Source of the DNA: Oreohelix idahoensis | Lineage: Eukaryota; Mollusca; Gastropoda; Stylommatophora; Oreohelicidae | NCBI GenBank assembly: GCA_024509875.1 | Contig: JAMPIV010019834.1 | Coordinates: 186,001-250,000 of the forward strand | Length of the DNA: 64,000 nucleotides | Direction: 5' to 3' | Shown here: positions 46,401 to 57,889 of the stretch, in pieces | Layout: each line of letters opens with the position of its first letter | Numbering within the stretch: the first letter of the stretch is position 1 | Translations under genes and position numbers: made by a program | The notes under the pieces: model-generated | Seen by the model: only the letters and a program-made list of their open reading frames with translations | Told to the model about the DNA's origin: nothing | Databases searched by the model: none

Positions 46401-46958
46401 ATTGAATTTCTATAGCAGAGGTGAAACTTTTTTTCAGTTCAGTTCTTGGTTCCGTTTCTACCATCTTGCATCATGGGCCAGGTTTGCCTCCACAATATTC
46501 TTCTTTTTTTTTTTTTTTAACGACAGTCGAAATATTCCGTTGCATCTGGCAATATCTATGGCCGCAGGTCAAGAATTAAGTTTAATTTACCTCTGCTGCA
46601 TGTACACATTCAACTGCACGTTTTATTTTTAATATAATTTTTTTGCCTCTCAATCCTAGATTAATAAAGCAGACTTTAGTCTGCTTTTGAGCAATAGTGA
46701 TTAACAAGTCTTATCAGCCTTCTTGTCTGATTCAGATCGTCCGATGTCGGAAAGTCTGATGTAATGGCGGGAAACTGAAATTTTTTTTTTTTTTTTTGCT
46801 TTTCATCATGTGGTAATCGCTACTTCTACAATCGTTGAGCATTTGTCTTGCACCAGATTCCGTAACGATTGTTTAAGGGTAGCTAGCCTTACGCCCAACT
46901 TTATTGATCCATTAACTACGACACGTCTGGTAGGTCGCAGTGGCCTGCTTCTTTATGA
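46401..46958. other. No gene; T-runs and a perfect short hairpin
   Basis: Contains T runs at 46504-46519 and 46781-46797, and a 10-bp perfect stem AAAGCAGACT/AGTCTGCTTT (46666-46687) with a 2-nt loop. No coding frame. Confidence 0.5.
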
Positions 46959-47056
46959 TCGTGGTTCTCAGCCGGGGATGTGCATGCCCTTTGATGTACT
47001 ACTGTAGAAGTACCCCGCCAGGGGGTACTTCGGTCCCAAAGGGAAGAAAACCATTG
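46959..47056. mobile_element. Short hAT-like MITE
   Basis: Left end CGTGGTTCTCAGCCGGGG resembles the CAGTGGTTCTCAACC type of hAT terminal repeat, and the right end GAAGAAAACCATTG is a weak complement. A perfect AGTACCCC/GGGGTACT stem (47009-47029) sits inside. Flanking 8-mers CTTTATGA (46951-46958) and CTTTACCA (47057-47064) agree at 6 of 8 positions, as an old 8-bp target duplication would. Confidence 0.4.
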
Positions 47057-47259
47057 CTTTACCACAGCACTGTTTCTGTACAACTATAATTTAGTATGCT
47101 TCACCAAGCATGCCATAAAAGTCGACAAAGGAGGTTCAGGCAACAGATAGATCAAGTTAATATTTTCAAGAAAGTTAACACAAAGATTGATTCATAAAGA
47201 TATTGTAGTTTTATTATCTTCAGAAAATAAAAAGCAACAAAAACAGATGTACACAAGAT

Positions 47260-47795
47260 ATAAATGAACACTAATGTTCATGTATGAGTGAATATGGATA
47301 TATAAATGAACATCTATACTTATGAATGAGTGGATATGGAGATATAAATGAACATACATGCTCATGTAACTGGATGTGAAGATATAAATGACCATGCATG
47401 CTCATGTAACAGTGGATGTGAAGATATAAATTAAAATCTATGCTCATGTAACAGTGGATGTGAACATATAAATGAACATACATGCTCATGTAACAGTGGA
47501 TGTGAAGATATAAATGAAAATCTATGCTCATGTAACAGTGGATGTGAAGATATAAATGAACATACATGCTCATGTAACAGTGGATGTGAAGATATACATG
47601 AAAATCTATGCTCATGTAACAGTGGATGTGAAGGTATAAATGAAAATCTATGCTCATGTAACAGTGGATGTGAAGATATAAATGAAAATCTATGCTCATG
47701 TAACAGTGGATATGAACATATAAATGAACATACTTGCCCATGTAACAGTAAATGTGAAGGTAATATAAATGAACATACATGCTCATGTACAAGCA
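47260..47795. repeat. 42-bp minisatellite, about 13 copies
   Basis: Unit of 42 bp containing CTCATGTAACAGTGGATGTG followed by AAGATATAAATGAAAATCTA and TG. The phase-preserving length keeps the minus strand open as 14-residue repeats, but composition is low-complexity and no start or domain supports a gene. Copies at the low-coordinate end (47260-47400) are the most diverged. Confidence 0.93.
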
Positions 47796-48144
47796 GCATG
47801 GAATAACTCAATGAAACATATTTGCTTGAGTTTTCCATTATATCTTCTCTAAAAGAAAACATTTTATCCATACAGTAAACAGTGAATAATGCAAATAAAC
47901 AAAACAATGGAGCTATACTGGATGTACATGTAAATAAATGTTTTTTTTTAAATTTTTTAAATAATATATATCATACAAACTATACATGATGCATTCCAAT
48001 GTTAATGATTTATATGTTGTGTTGCCTCACTTTAAAAAAAAAAAAGGTGAAGGTTATCCCATACTGACTTCCCTTATTAAAGAAGGCACAAGGCACAGGC
48101 AAGCATATCACAAATAATTTACACATAATTTAAATGGCAGTAAA

Positions 48145-48410
48145 AAAACAGGTAAAGTTAGTCCCATAAGCATATAGCCTACAGCCGTAGGGAAGTAAAG
48201 TGTTCAGGGCTTAACCATACTAGGTCCAGCTTTTTTTTAAATGAGATGGGGTGACCAGCTGCCTTTGCCTTCCCCAACTCAACAGTTGAGTCAGGTACCG
48301 ATTTACAGCAGAGTTGACTAGAGCATGACGCTGCCAAATTTCGATTCCGGAACCCAGTAACGCTGCAGGGAGAGTAAAATGTTCTGACCACTTAGCCAAT
48401 CGGATGCTCC
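48145..48410 (-). mobile_element. SINE copy (family S1), best-preserved head
   Basis: Minus-strand reading begins GGAGCATCCGATTGGCTAAG; the A box TGGCTAAGTGG (48386-48398) is perfect and the B-box-like GGTTCCGGAATCG lies at 48342-48354, about 35 nt further, as in RNA polymerase III promoters. The body and 3' end match the other S1 copies. Confidence 0.78.
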
Positions 48411-48419
48411 AATGGGGTA

Positions 48420-50491
48420 CTCAGTTAAAATGTACAGGTTTACAAAGCAAGAAGAGATTGTAATACACAATTTAAAAATAAACACACACACATACATAAG
48501 ACTGCACTCAAAGTTATGAAAACCTTTACAAAGAAAAGTTCAGTGAGACAAGAATAATAAATGCCTGTAAATTAAAACCTGTGAATGTCATGAAATGTAC
48601 CCAGTGAAGCGATAGAAACTATGAAAATGAAACAAATATGATGAAACATGTCCTTAAAAGGAAATTAATAACAGGTCATTAAAAAAAGAATCAAGGAATC
48701 AAACATGAAAATACATCACAAGCTTTGCAATCACATTCTTTTCTTTGTCATCAACATCTGTCATCAATTTTTCGTTCAACATCTTTTCCATACTTCAGAA
48801 ATGTTATGTTTCAAGAAATTTTCTGAAGAAATGTTTCTCAGACATGGGAAGACATTTTTTCGAGAAATCTTTCTTCGGACAGGGGAAGTCATTTTTCAAG
48901 ATATTTTTTTTCAGAGGAAATCATATAAAAGATTATTTGTCCCCAAACAAAATGGACACTTATAATGCTAATTAATACATATAACATATCCTTTCTAATT
49001 CAAATTTGATACAAAATGATCAAATGATATGCCAATTCTGGTTAAAATAAGATTATGAGCAATTCTAGTTAAAATATGTTACAGACTGATCAAAAATGTT
49101 TTCAGTTAAAATTACGTACAAATAGATCAATTCACACAGTTTTTGTAATTAATCAAAATTTAAATTGTAATTCTAGTTATTTTAAGAAATAACTCAATAA
49201 TTAACTTGTCCTTTACAGTTCAATTTGATAGATACAAATATACTGGATTTGAAAAAAGAAATAAAACTAACGACTGTGACAGAGTTTTATTCAAAATATT
49301 AACAACTTTGAAATGTAAAACAAAAAAACTAGTAGAATTATATTGGATACAAGATGTCCAAGAATTATTCACCAGATTATCATGTTTAATAACACTGAGC
49401 AGATACAAGTGATACATTTAAATGATACTGCATCTGAAATTATATTGATCACATCCATTAAAATTTACATTCAAAATGAAAAGCTCAGTATACAGTTTTC
49501 AATATGTCGCCTCAATATGGCACCTTTTGTAAAACGTACAATGTCCAGTCAATACTCCAGTTCCCACCACAAGTTTTGCAACAGCACAGGTGCAATCAAT
49601 TTCAATTAATGTGACCAGTAAAATTTATAACATTCATATCTGCTTAAGGTTAATGAACTTTATAATGCAGTAAATAATTCTCGGGACACTATGTATATAA
49701 AAGACCAAAGTGCATGCTTTGCAAACACCAAAGCCCAGAAATGAGAATAAAAATATAATAAATATATACCTCATAATAATATTTTACTAATGTTTTTGTT
49801 TTGTTTTGCAGTTACAGGAAGACAATATTCCTTTACAAAAAGGGGGAGACAATATTCTGTTGCCTGGTGAATACACACTCCGGCCAACTCAATTTTAATA
49901 ATAGGCCCCAGAAATAAACTTGTTACTAACTGGCCCTCCTCGTCAACCAACCATAGATCATTCAAAGGTGACGAATACTTAACTATAAAACAAAAATACA
50001 ACGAAATATGTTCCAGCATGGCCAGTTTACCATACATTATATTCTGTTCCACTTTCAGATTATTAAATGAAAAAGAAGAATAAGACCAGCCCGTTTAAGG
50101 GCTTCACTATGCTAGTGGATAGATTTTTGTACTTGTTTTCAGCACTTTGTAATAATTAACTCTGCACTCAAGTTGACACTTCACTTATTATGTAATGACA
50201 TAACCGACAGACTTCAGTCTAGGCTGTAAGAGGTGTGCCACACCACAAGACGGTAAATACCTCAAAGAAACCAGATAAAAAGAAAAAAATGACTTCTTTT
50301 AAAAATAAATTTATTTCTTAACCAATGCAATGCTGAATTATTATTTAATGAATGTGCAAAACTTGACACTAAAGCATAAATAATACATGTGATCCCACTA
50401 AATCTAACTTATGTCCATACTGATATCACAACAACTGTTCAAAGATATTCCTACCTGCGAAAATGTATTACAGTGTTAGGTTCAGAGGGTT
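48420..50491. other. No recognisable gene
   Basis: AT-rich sequence. Weak internal repeats at 48800-48930 (three diverged TTTTC.AGAAATGTTTCT-like units) and 49000-49110. A 93-codon minus-strand frame (50052-49771) preceded by an acceptor-like TTTTGTTTTATAG was considered but has no recognisable motif. Confidence 0.4.
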
Positions 50492-50595
50492 AAAGTTTTG
50501 CATTTTAGTAATATTTTTAAGTACATCAAGTACCTAAGTCAGCTTAAAGTTTTGCATTTTAGTAATATTTTTAAGTACATCAAGTACCTAAGTCA
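50492..50595. repeat. 54-bp tandem duplication
   Basis: AAAGTTTTGCATTTTAGTAA and the following 34 bp occur twice in a row (50492-50545, 50546-50595) without a visible mismatch. Recent duplication or an assembly artefact. Confidence 0.85.
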
Positions 50596-51424
50596 CAAGG
50601 CATGACATACTGACCATCCTGTGCTATGTTACAGGAGGTGCAAGTTTACTACATCTTCTGCTCCATTACAAATAAATCCTCCCTCCAAGGCCAGATAAAT
50701 GGAATACTTTATACGGAGTGAAACCACAACTTGCAAACTCCATGCAGATACCACTACATGGCATTGGGCTAAAAGGCGACAGCCTATTTGCATCTATATC
50801 TGTAACACTAACAACCTGTGCAACACACTGAGTTATTATAAGTTAGGTCCATTTGTTAAAAAATCTAAATGACATTTCCAACAAGTCTCAAAATTTTATC
50901 TCCTGATATATGGGGAGGTCATACATTGTTTCAACAACTCCACAAAACATTGTGGGAGGTGTATAATGTAACAAAACCTATAAAAACAATTTAAAAAAAA
51001 AAAAAATACTTCTTGACTTCTGCACGATATCTCTGTCCATTCTGCGAGATCAGTGTAATAGTAGTATCATACATTGACCATCTTGACTCTTTATCTTATG
51101 TTACAAAATACAGACAATAATGCTTCAAGATGCCACTATTGTCAATTTTATTATGCCATCTGCAGCAAACATAATCACACCCCACCCACAAAACATGTGA
51201 AAACACAAATGTTTTTGATTTAAAATTTGACAAGGGTATTTTACACTTTCAAACACCATTATTGTATTTTTTTTATTTATATGGTGTATCACCATCAAAC
51301 GAATGAAGTAATCATCAGCCTTTGTTGCTATTTCAAGCAAATATTTGTCACTTTATTACTACCATCAGTCCAACACAGGGACCGAAGATGCAGCGAACAA
51401 GATGAATGCAGTCAGCGACTCATA

Positions 51425-51690
51425 GCTTGATTGCTTGCGTCAGGGTCAGCGAACCAGAGCTGACCAAGACCCTACTCCACCTCCAAGTGGTGGTCCTGGA
51501 AGCAGGCTACATCACTGCAGTCTGGCCGAAAGAGTAGGGATCGAAGAGGGAAGGCAAACCCGGTCCCAAAAATGCCATGCTGAAAACGGATGTGCTGGGC
51601 CGAAAGGTGCAAATATCGCAGCTTTGCTGTAAATGGCGACACAACGTAACAAACGTCCTTTTCAGGACGAATGCAGAAGAAGAAGTCCAA
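51425..51690 (+). mobile_element. Probable LINE 3' end remnant
   Basis: A GC-richer island in AT-rich surroundings; the plus strand is open from 51435 to 51632 and ends with a GAAGAAGAAG tail at 51675-51685, like the L1 and L5 LINE tails. No diagnostic RT or RNase H motif remains, so the assignment rests on composition and tail only. Confidence 0.35.
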
Positions 51691-51994
51691 TACAGGAGAG
51701 TGTTCTCAAATAAAATATGTCATTTCTCTCTTCTAAGCTTGCATTGTTTCTTCTCCCTCTTGAGACCCCACACTTTCAGCAATAAAGTCATTATATTTTA
51801 TCCTAATAGCAATGAGTTGTTCTGCTTATGCACTGTCGTCATCATGAAACTATCAATCAAACTCCCTAACCACACTGAATTATTGAAATAACTACTGGAT
51901 ATTTTCAATAAGTCAAAGCCATGCTTCACATATGCACAAGTTGTGAATCGGAAGGGTTTTTGTTGTGGGAAACTCCATTACCTAAAAAAATGTT

Positions 51995-52240
51995 TGCCCA
52001 CCAAGATCCCCAGATTTTTAAGTAACCCATACTATTTCTATGGGGCCTACTAAATGGAAATTTCTCCAAAGACAAGCCTTACACATTTGAAGATCTTCCA
52101 GAATAAGCCACACAAAAAACTAATCTGGCCAACAAGATTCCCAGATTTTTGAGTAACACAGACTACTGTGTATAGGGCCTACTGAATGGAAATTTGTCCA
52201 ACAACAAGTCTTACATAAATGAAGATCTTGAAGAGGCTAT
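51995..52240. repeat. Diverged tandem duplication of about 125 bp
   Basis: Two units share CAAGAT(C/T)CCCAGATTTTT, GGGCCTACT(A/G)AATGGAAATT and GAAGATCTT in the same order (51999-52110 and 52125-52240), with many substitutions. Confidence 0.75.
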
Positions 52241-52250
52241 CAGCTTTTAA

Positions 52251-52481
52251 CTCTTAGTATACGAGCGACCTTTCATGACTACCATTACAGATTTTGCAAT
52301 AAATAATTTATTTATAAAGATAACATAAGTGTTATATATCAAAATGTGAAGAAATGAAACCCCTATATCATGCACGTAACTAAATTGTTCAGTGGTTTTA
52401 AACATGCATTCAGCTATAAATTTTCGCTATTGACGGGGATCGATCATCGGCCTCTCTAGAAGGCCGCTCGTATACTAAGAG
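52251..52481. mobile_element. piggyBac-like MITE with TTAA target site
   Basis: TTAA at 52247-52250 and 52482-52485 flank inverted ends CTCTTAGTATACGAGCG(A/G)CC. The first 17 bases match exactly. 231 bp, no coding frame. TTAA duplication is the hallmark of piggyBac-type insertion; the terminal bases differ from the commonest CCC start, so the family is not certain. Confidence 0.7.
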
Positions 52482-52944
52482 TTAAAAAACTGCAGATACA
52501 ATTGAACACTTTCATGAAAGTATTTTATTTACAAATTTTGAGCAAAGCTTGCAATCATATTTAAGATGCAGGAGGTGACCAGTTCTAGCATATAACACCA
52601 GATCCTGTTCAAAAAAGTTTCAGATAAGTGCTTATAACTTTCAATAAAACCTGTGAATAAATAGTGAATTTAATTAATGTGGAAAGTGTGGTGGACCTCT
52701 AGCAGGAGAATCAACCTGTACAACTGTGACAGCACAGGTCCCCAAACATTCTCTCAAGGTGATGTGAAACCCTTCATTGGATTCCTACTTTCATCAATAT
52801 CCAGACTCCATTCCTCTTTCATGTTTAATTTTTTCTGCAACTCTTGTCAACTTAAATAATAATGAACTAAAAGCACTTTGCCTTAGTGTCTCTGATAAGA
52901 CAAAGAAAGAATGAAAGAATATGAATAGTAAACCCTCGGGCATG

Positions 52945-53125
52945 TCGTACAAGATAACTAATTTGAAGTTGTGCAGGGGGCTGACAACATCATCATATAA
53001 AACAAATTGCCACGGAAACACTTGCTGCAAGAGCATGTGAAAGCCTGGTACAGGCTTCCTGCAAGGGGAGCAGTTGTAGTGGTGGCTCAATGCTCCGTAA
53101 GGAGCACAATAGAAAATTATGATGA
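52945..53125 (-). mobile_element. Dispersed repeat R copy
   Basis: Best-preserved copy: minus strand reads CTCCTTACGGAGCATTGAGC, then CCACCACTACAACTGCTCCC, CTTGCAGGAAGCCTGTACCA and TTTGTTTTATATGATGATGT. Defines the consensus used for the other four copies. Confidence 0.7.
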
Positions 53126-54029
53126 ATGATGAAAGCAGTGTGCAAAGCTTGTGCTGTTATTACTTTTAGCTCCTCTTGTGTTAACAACACAGGAATAATC
53201 CAAAGTACGATCCACAGTAACATTAACAATAAGTCAGATTCAAGTAGCCATGCAAATATGCTGAACAGTTTAGCTGCCACAGAGAAGATTTATAATAGGA
53301 CACTTTATGAAGTAAAATACGGTCAACGTTATGTGCTGGGTAACTGAAAAGTCACTTCTTATGTTTTAATTGTTATTTTTTCACAACTATCCAACCAATT
53401 TATACAAAACAAATGCCAAAATAAAGATAATTAACTGCCACTTTATTACATGAAATGATGGCACAATAACATTACAATGTAATGTGATATCAGGTCTGTT
53501 CAACACACATAATTTCATACAATTTTTTTTTTTTAATTTGTCAAATGGCAATTACCGCTCACTGTTTTGACATTTCTTTCATGTATATCCACCGAATACA
53601 AGTGAGGATATAAAAATTTAAAAAAAAAACAGAGTGACTCTTCAATCACCCTAGGTATGGGTTTAACCAGACAGCTCAACAGGGGGATAACAATTATAGC
53701 ATTATACAAATCTCAACAATGTGTATTACAAATGATTCATGTTAAAAAAACCCAACAAAGATAGCAACCATCAGACAAGTGGGGATACCTGAATACAAAT
53801 TGTACAGTGTCATTCTTTATTGTTTCAACTAGTTTGGTTTGGTTTGGTTTTTTTAAGGACTATCTTCATTGCACACGGACTACTCCATCAGTGCTCTGAC
53901 CTCCTCCCTTAGATCACACAAGGAGGATCTCAGCACAGTGCACGAACTCCATAGCACCGGCGAGAATCCCAATGTGTGTATATATAGGAATTACACATTC
54001 TATAAATATTCTTATGATGGGTAGGTTTC
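53126..54029. other. No recognisable gene
   Basis: AT-rich. A segment at 53845-53960 (TGCTCTGACCTCCTCCCTTA and an inverted partner GGAGGATCTCAGCACAGTGC) looks repeat-derived but I cannot assign it. Confidence 0.35.
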
Positions 54030-54330
54030 TAATTTTTAAATTTTGCCAGGGCAGCGGCCTAACAGCCTACTCTTTACGATTTAGAACTGCCGTGGGATTC
54101 TTAGCGTGCGCAACTTGCACACGTGACCTCCTACTTTTTTTTGCCCTTATGCGAGAAGGCTAGACTGGATGTCTACCCAGCACTACCCAGGAGATCAGGG
54201 GGGAGTATGACATCATTAGGACTAGCTCTGAAAAAAATTTTCCATAAATTATATTCCCTCAACTGGGAATCGAACCAGGTACCTCTAGAGCTCGAGGCGG
54301 ATGTTTCAACTAACAATCCTTGACAAGTCA
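54030..54330 (-). mobile_element. tRNA-headed SINE (family S2)
   Basis: Minus strand: B box GGTTCGATTCCC at 54276-54265 and an A-box-like TTAGTTGAAACATCCG about 30 nt before it (54317-54300), then a GC-moderate body down to about 54030. Non-coding. Family differs from S1 and S3. Confidence 0.55.
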
Positions 54331-54529
54331 ACCAAAATCCATATTCAGAATTTGTGACATTAACTCCCTGACATAATTTTAAGAACAACTCTTTCAGTGG
54401 TATTTTTTTACAAGAAAATGAGGAGAGCTATAATAAACTATAAATAAGCTATAAATAAAAGTAAGGCTATAATAAACGGTGGGGGGGTTCACGAAAATAA
54501 TTCATTTAAGCCGTAACATCAGAATCATC

Positions 54530-54690
54530 ATCATCATCTTTTTCGCTACTTATGGAGAATGGTGCGACCACTGCAAATGGTCCTCTTGTAAAATCCTACA
54601 CCAAATCACAAATTCCCACAAGTGGTTTCTGTAACAATTTGATTTACGTGATGAGGTTGTGAGGTTAAAATTGTGTACATTATGACCACA
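54530..54690 (+). mobile_element. Dispersed repeat R copy
   Basis: Shares CTACTTATGGAGAATGGTGC, CCACTGCAAATGGTCCTCTT, GTGGTTTCTGTAACAATTTG and TTTACGTGATGAGGTT with the family. Confidence 0.65.
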
Positions 54691-55034
54691 AGGTCCTCGT
54701 TAGAGACAAAAGAAAAAAAACAGTAAAACTAAATGCATTAAAAAAAAAATTATCATTGTCATATTCATTAATTTTATTATGCATTTAGCTTGGCTCCTCT
54801 TTCTTTTCTCTACTCTCTTTAATTGTCTGTTTATCATACATGACATTTCATTGTCCAAACCAGATGCAAATTACCTATTTTCACCTGAAGGTGATGATGA
54901 TAAATTTGGTTTGTCTGCGTTATGTAAGTGAAAATTTAGAGTGTGGTCAGTGATGCTAATGACTGTAGAGAGATATCAGTGACAACGAGGTCATAGCTTC
55001 ACATTAAAAACAACAATTAGGATCCCCGTTACAT

Positions 55035-55284
55035 GCCCATTGAGGCATATTGGGAATATGGTGTTAGGCCCATATTTTCTTGACCATCGGCACACTATGG
55101 GTGATGTGGTCAGCATCACACCGGCCGCCTTAACCTTCCCAGAGGTTGCTCTGGTACCCAATTGGGGCTGGGTCGACCCAGGAGCCGTTTGTGGCCTAAA
55201 AAAAATCCCACATCATCTGGGGATCGAACCATAGACCACAAAGCAAGGAAGCCAGTGCACTAACCACTATGCTACCGCGACTCC
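55035..55284 (-). mobile_element. tRNA-derived SINE (family S3) with clean A and B boxes
   Basis: Minus strand starts GGAGTCGCGGTAGCATAGTG; A box TAGCATAGTGG (near 55272) and B box GGTTCGATCCCC (55230-55219) are both perfect and correctly spaced for polymerase III. The body contains ATGTGGGATTTTTTTTAGGC and continues to about 55035. The head could derive from a tRNA gene, but the acceptor stem does not close. Confidence 0.75.
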
Positions 55285-55499
55285 TTAAATAATAAATCAA
55301 AGCTGAAATGTTCAGGTAGAGACATCACTATGTAGATTGTTAGCCTTGGTTTTCAAAAACGTGGTGGGGATTACCTACTTTCATTAACCCTATTGTTAAC
55401 TAAACCCTATTGTAAACTGAACGGTAATAATGATGATGGTTCAACCTAAGGATCCGAGACCATCCCTTAAGAGTTAAGTGATGAAAGATAAATCCTATT

Positions 55500-55735
55500 T
55501 AGAACGCTTACCTCTCGCAGCTTTGTTACCAGATACCGGGATCGAAACCTGGTAGCTGTAACGTTCCAGTCTACCCAGCTGTAAATGGGTACCTGAAGCT
55601 GTTCTTGATTTAGGATATAGGGAAGGCAAGTGCAGTGAGGAAGGGAAATGGTTACCTTCCCTCATAAAGCTGGACCTAGTATAGTGGAGTAACTAACACT
55701 TCACTCCCCTAAGGGCTGTATCTGCTCTAGAACTA
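55500..55735 (+). mobile_element. SINE copy (family S1)
   Basis: Plus-strand copy with GGGATCGAAACCTGGTAG, CAGTCTACCCAGCTGTAAAT and AGCTGGACCTAGTATAGTGG. A box region is decayed. Confidence 0.65.
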
Positions 55736-56044
55736 CCTTTTATGTCATGTTCAAAGTCAAAGGTTTTAGGGTTCTTGTGCGTTAATTCACCGGGAAATTA
55801 TAATTTTACAAATTTATTACCCAAACTGAGAACCGTCCTTTTTTTTGACTGAAAAGGTTGATTTCACATTGGGATTTGGGAGTGCCGCTGGTTTAAAAAA
55901 AAAAAAAAAGGAGGAGTTAAAAAAACAAAAAAGCGTTTCTCGCTTACGACAGACCCGCCATCAACACCCCCCCCCCCCCCCCCCCGTATTTTTTTAAAGT
56001 TTATAAACCAATAGAACGGAATTGAATCAGTTCTACAACTTAAC

Positions 56045-56394
56045 GGTACCCATTTACAGCTGGTTAGACTGATGCGTGACACCTGTTCCCTTCCTCGCTG
56101 CCGTTGCCTTCTCTAACTCAAGATCAGAGTGAGGTACCCATTTACAGCTGGTTAGACTGATGCGTGACACCTGTTCCCTTCCTCGCTGCCGTTGCCTTCT
56201 CTAACTCAAGATCAGAGTGAGGTACCCATTTACAGCTGGTTAGACTGATGCGTGACACCTGTTCCCTTCCTCGCTGCCGTTGCCTTCTCTAACTCAAGAT
56301 CAGAGTGAGGTACCCATTTACAGCTGGTTTGACTGATGCGTGACACCTGGTTCCTTCCTCGCTGCCGTTGCCTTCTCTAACTCAGGATCAGTCA
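56045..56394. repeat. 88-bp tandem array derived from SINE S1
   Basis: Four units starting GGTACCCATTTACAGCTGGT: 56045-56132, 56133-56220, 56221-56308 and a diverged fourth to about 56394. The first three are almost identical. Each unit is the central part of SINE S1 (GGTACCCATTTACAGCTG..., TTCCTCGCTGCC, CTCTAACTCA), so a SINE segment has become a satellite seed. Confidence 0.9.
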
Positions 56395-56660
56395 GGTACC
56401 CATTTACAGCTGGTTATGGAGTGTTAGAGACTTCACCATACTAGGTCCAACATCGAGAGATGGGGCCTACCTAGCTATAAATGGGTACTTAACTTTGAGT
56501 TAGGGAAGGAAAAGACAGCGAGGAAGGAAACTGGTCTCCCCACCTCTCGATGCTGGACCTAGTATGGTGAAGTCTGTAACACTCCATAACCAGCTGTAAA
56601 TGGGTACCTGACTCTGATCCTGAGTTAGAGAAGGCAATGGCAGCGAGGAAGGGAACAGGC
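56350..56660. repeat. SINE S1 palindrome (foldback)
   Basis: Two S1 copies face each other: 56350-56463 and 56538-56660 are near-perfect complements (for example GGTTATGGAGTGTTAGAGAC versus its complement at about 56565), with about 75 bp of related S1 sequence between. The RNA or single strand could fold into a hairpin of over 100 bp. Confidence 0.85.
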
Positions 56661-56956
56661 CACCCCCACCTCATAAAGCTGGGACCCAGTACATCGAAGT
56701 CTATAACACTTCACTCCCCTACGGCAGAATGTGCTACAATGTGCTACGTGACTACAACCTTACGAACGGCAGGCGTGTTTTAAAAAAAATTCTAAGCAAC
56801 GGGGGAGGGGGGAGAGGACAATGTGAAATGACACTTTTTCAGTCAAGAAAGAGTACGGTGCTCGGTTTTGGTAATAAATTGGTAAAATTATAATTTCCCG
56901 GTGAATTAACGCACAAGTACCGGTTTTAGATATCAAAACTAAAACTTCCTTACTGG

Positions 56957-57375
56957 AAGCACAAAGACCAAATTAAGATTATATGAGAGCTGTATACTTT
57001 CTGTGCTTCTCTATGGTGCAGAATGCTGGAGAGTAACAGAGAAGGAAATGTCAAAACTGTCCTCTTTCCACACAATGTGCCTAAGGAGTTGGGTTGGCCA
57101 CGTCCTCAGAAGGGACCCTGATGCCATTACAAGAACAGCTATGCTATGGACCCCCAAAGGAAAGCGAAAGAGAGGCCGATCAAAACAAATTGGCGGAGAG
57201 CTGTGGAGGCTGAGATGCAAAGAAATGAACCAGAGTTGGGGCACTGTATGAAAGGCCGCCGACCGAACAAAGTGGAAGCAATTTGTTGCTGCCCTACAAG
57301 ACGCCACCAGGCGTGATGGCCACTGACTGCTTTGACAGTCTGCGGCTAAGGATCAAAGAAGAGAAGAAGATTGGA
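56957..57375 (+). pseudogene. RTE-like LINE 3' end (family L5), 5' truncated
   Basis: Begins in the thumb (TKLRLYESC), then SVLLYGAECWRVTEKEMSKLS and RSWVGHVLRRDPDAITRTAM. Compared with the copy at 38125-38508, about 30 residues between CLR and SWVGHV are deleted. It stops at 57249, continues in other phases to the AAGAAGAGAAGAAG tail at 57354-57370. Second member of the family that twin-primed into LTR A. Confidence 0.8.
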
Positions 57376-57589
57376 AGAGATCTATGAGTCCTGATATGTA
57401 AAAAAAAAAAGTTTCTTGATCGTCAACACAAAACAATAAGATCATATATACAACACTAGCTCTCACACACACACACAAATGTGTACAATGTAAAAACAAA
57501 AAAAATACATACTTTATAATACATGACTCCAGATGTGTTTGTGAAATAACTAGCAAGGAATATTATATGTATAAACGGGAGGGATATAT

Positions 57590-57835
57590 GGGACATAGCG
57601 GATACTGCTGTAGGAAAATGAAGTGTTAAAGATTTCACTATACTAGGTCTCCTCCTTTTTTTTAGGTGGAGGTTACCAGTTCCTTTCCTTGCTGCCTTAG
57701 CCTTCCACAATTCAAGAGCAGAATCAGGTACTCATTTACAGCCATGTAGACTGGAGCATGACACTACCAGGTTTTTGAAGCCGGTAACTTTGCCAGAGAG
57801 GCAAGTGCTATAACTACTCTGCCAATCAGTTACTC
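57590..57835 (-). mobile_element. SINE copy (family S1)
   Basis: Minus-strand copy with the family body (CATGTAGACTGGAGCATGAC on the plus strand) and 3' part near 57610. Head diverged. Confidence 0.6.
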
Positions 57836-57889
57836 ATTATTACACGTATATGTACAACAAATGTAAGTTTACAATTCCAGATTGTAATA

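Larger units (their letters stand above)
55768..56925. repeat. Large inverted repeat enclosing SINE-derived tandem repeats
   Basis: Arms of about 100 bp, 55768-55870 and 56820-56925, share in opposite orientation TGTGCGTTAATTCACCGGGA, AAATTATAATTTTAC and GACTGAAAAA. Between them are a C19 run (55967-55985) and the S1-derived arrays. Could be the terminal inverted repeats of a foldback DNA element or the result of an inverted duplication; no target duplication is obvious. Confidence 0.75.

Noticed and set aside
47192..47907. Minus-strand frames with 14-residue repeats
   Set aside because: They follow the 42-bp minisatellite; composition is low-complexity and two phases are equally open.
49771..50052. 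93-codon minus-strand frame after an acceptor-like site
   Set aside because: No motif, no upstream exon and only weak splice context; probably chance in AT-rich DNA.
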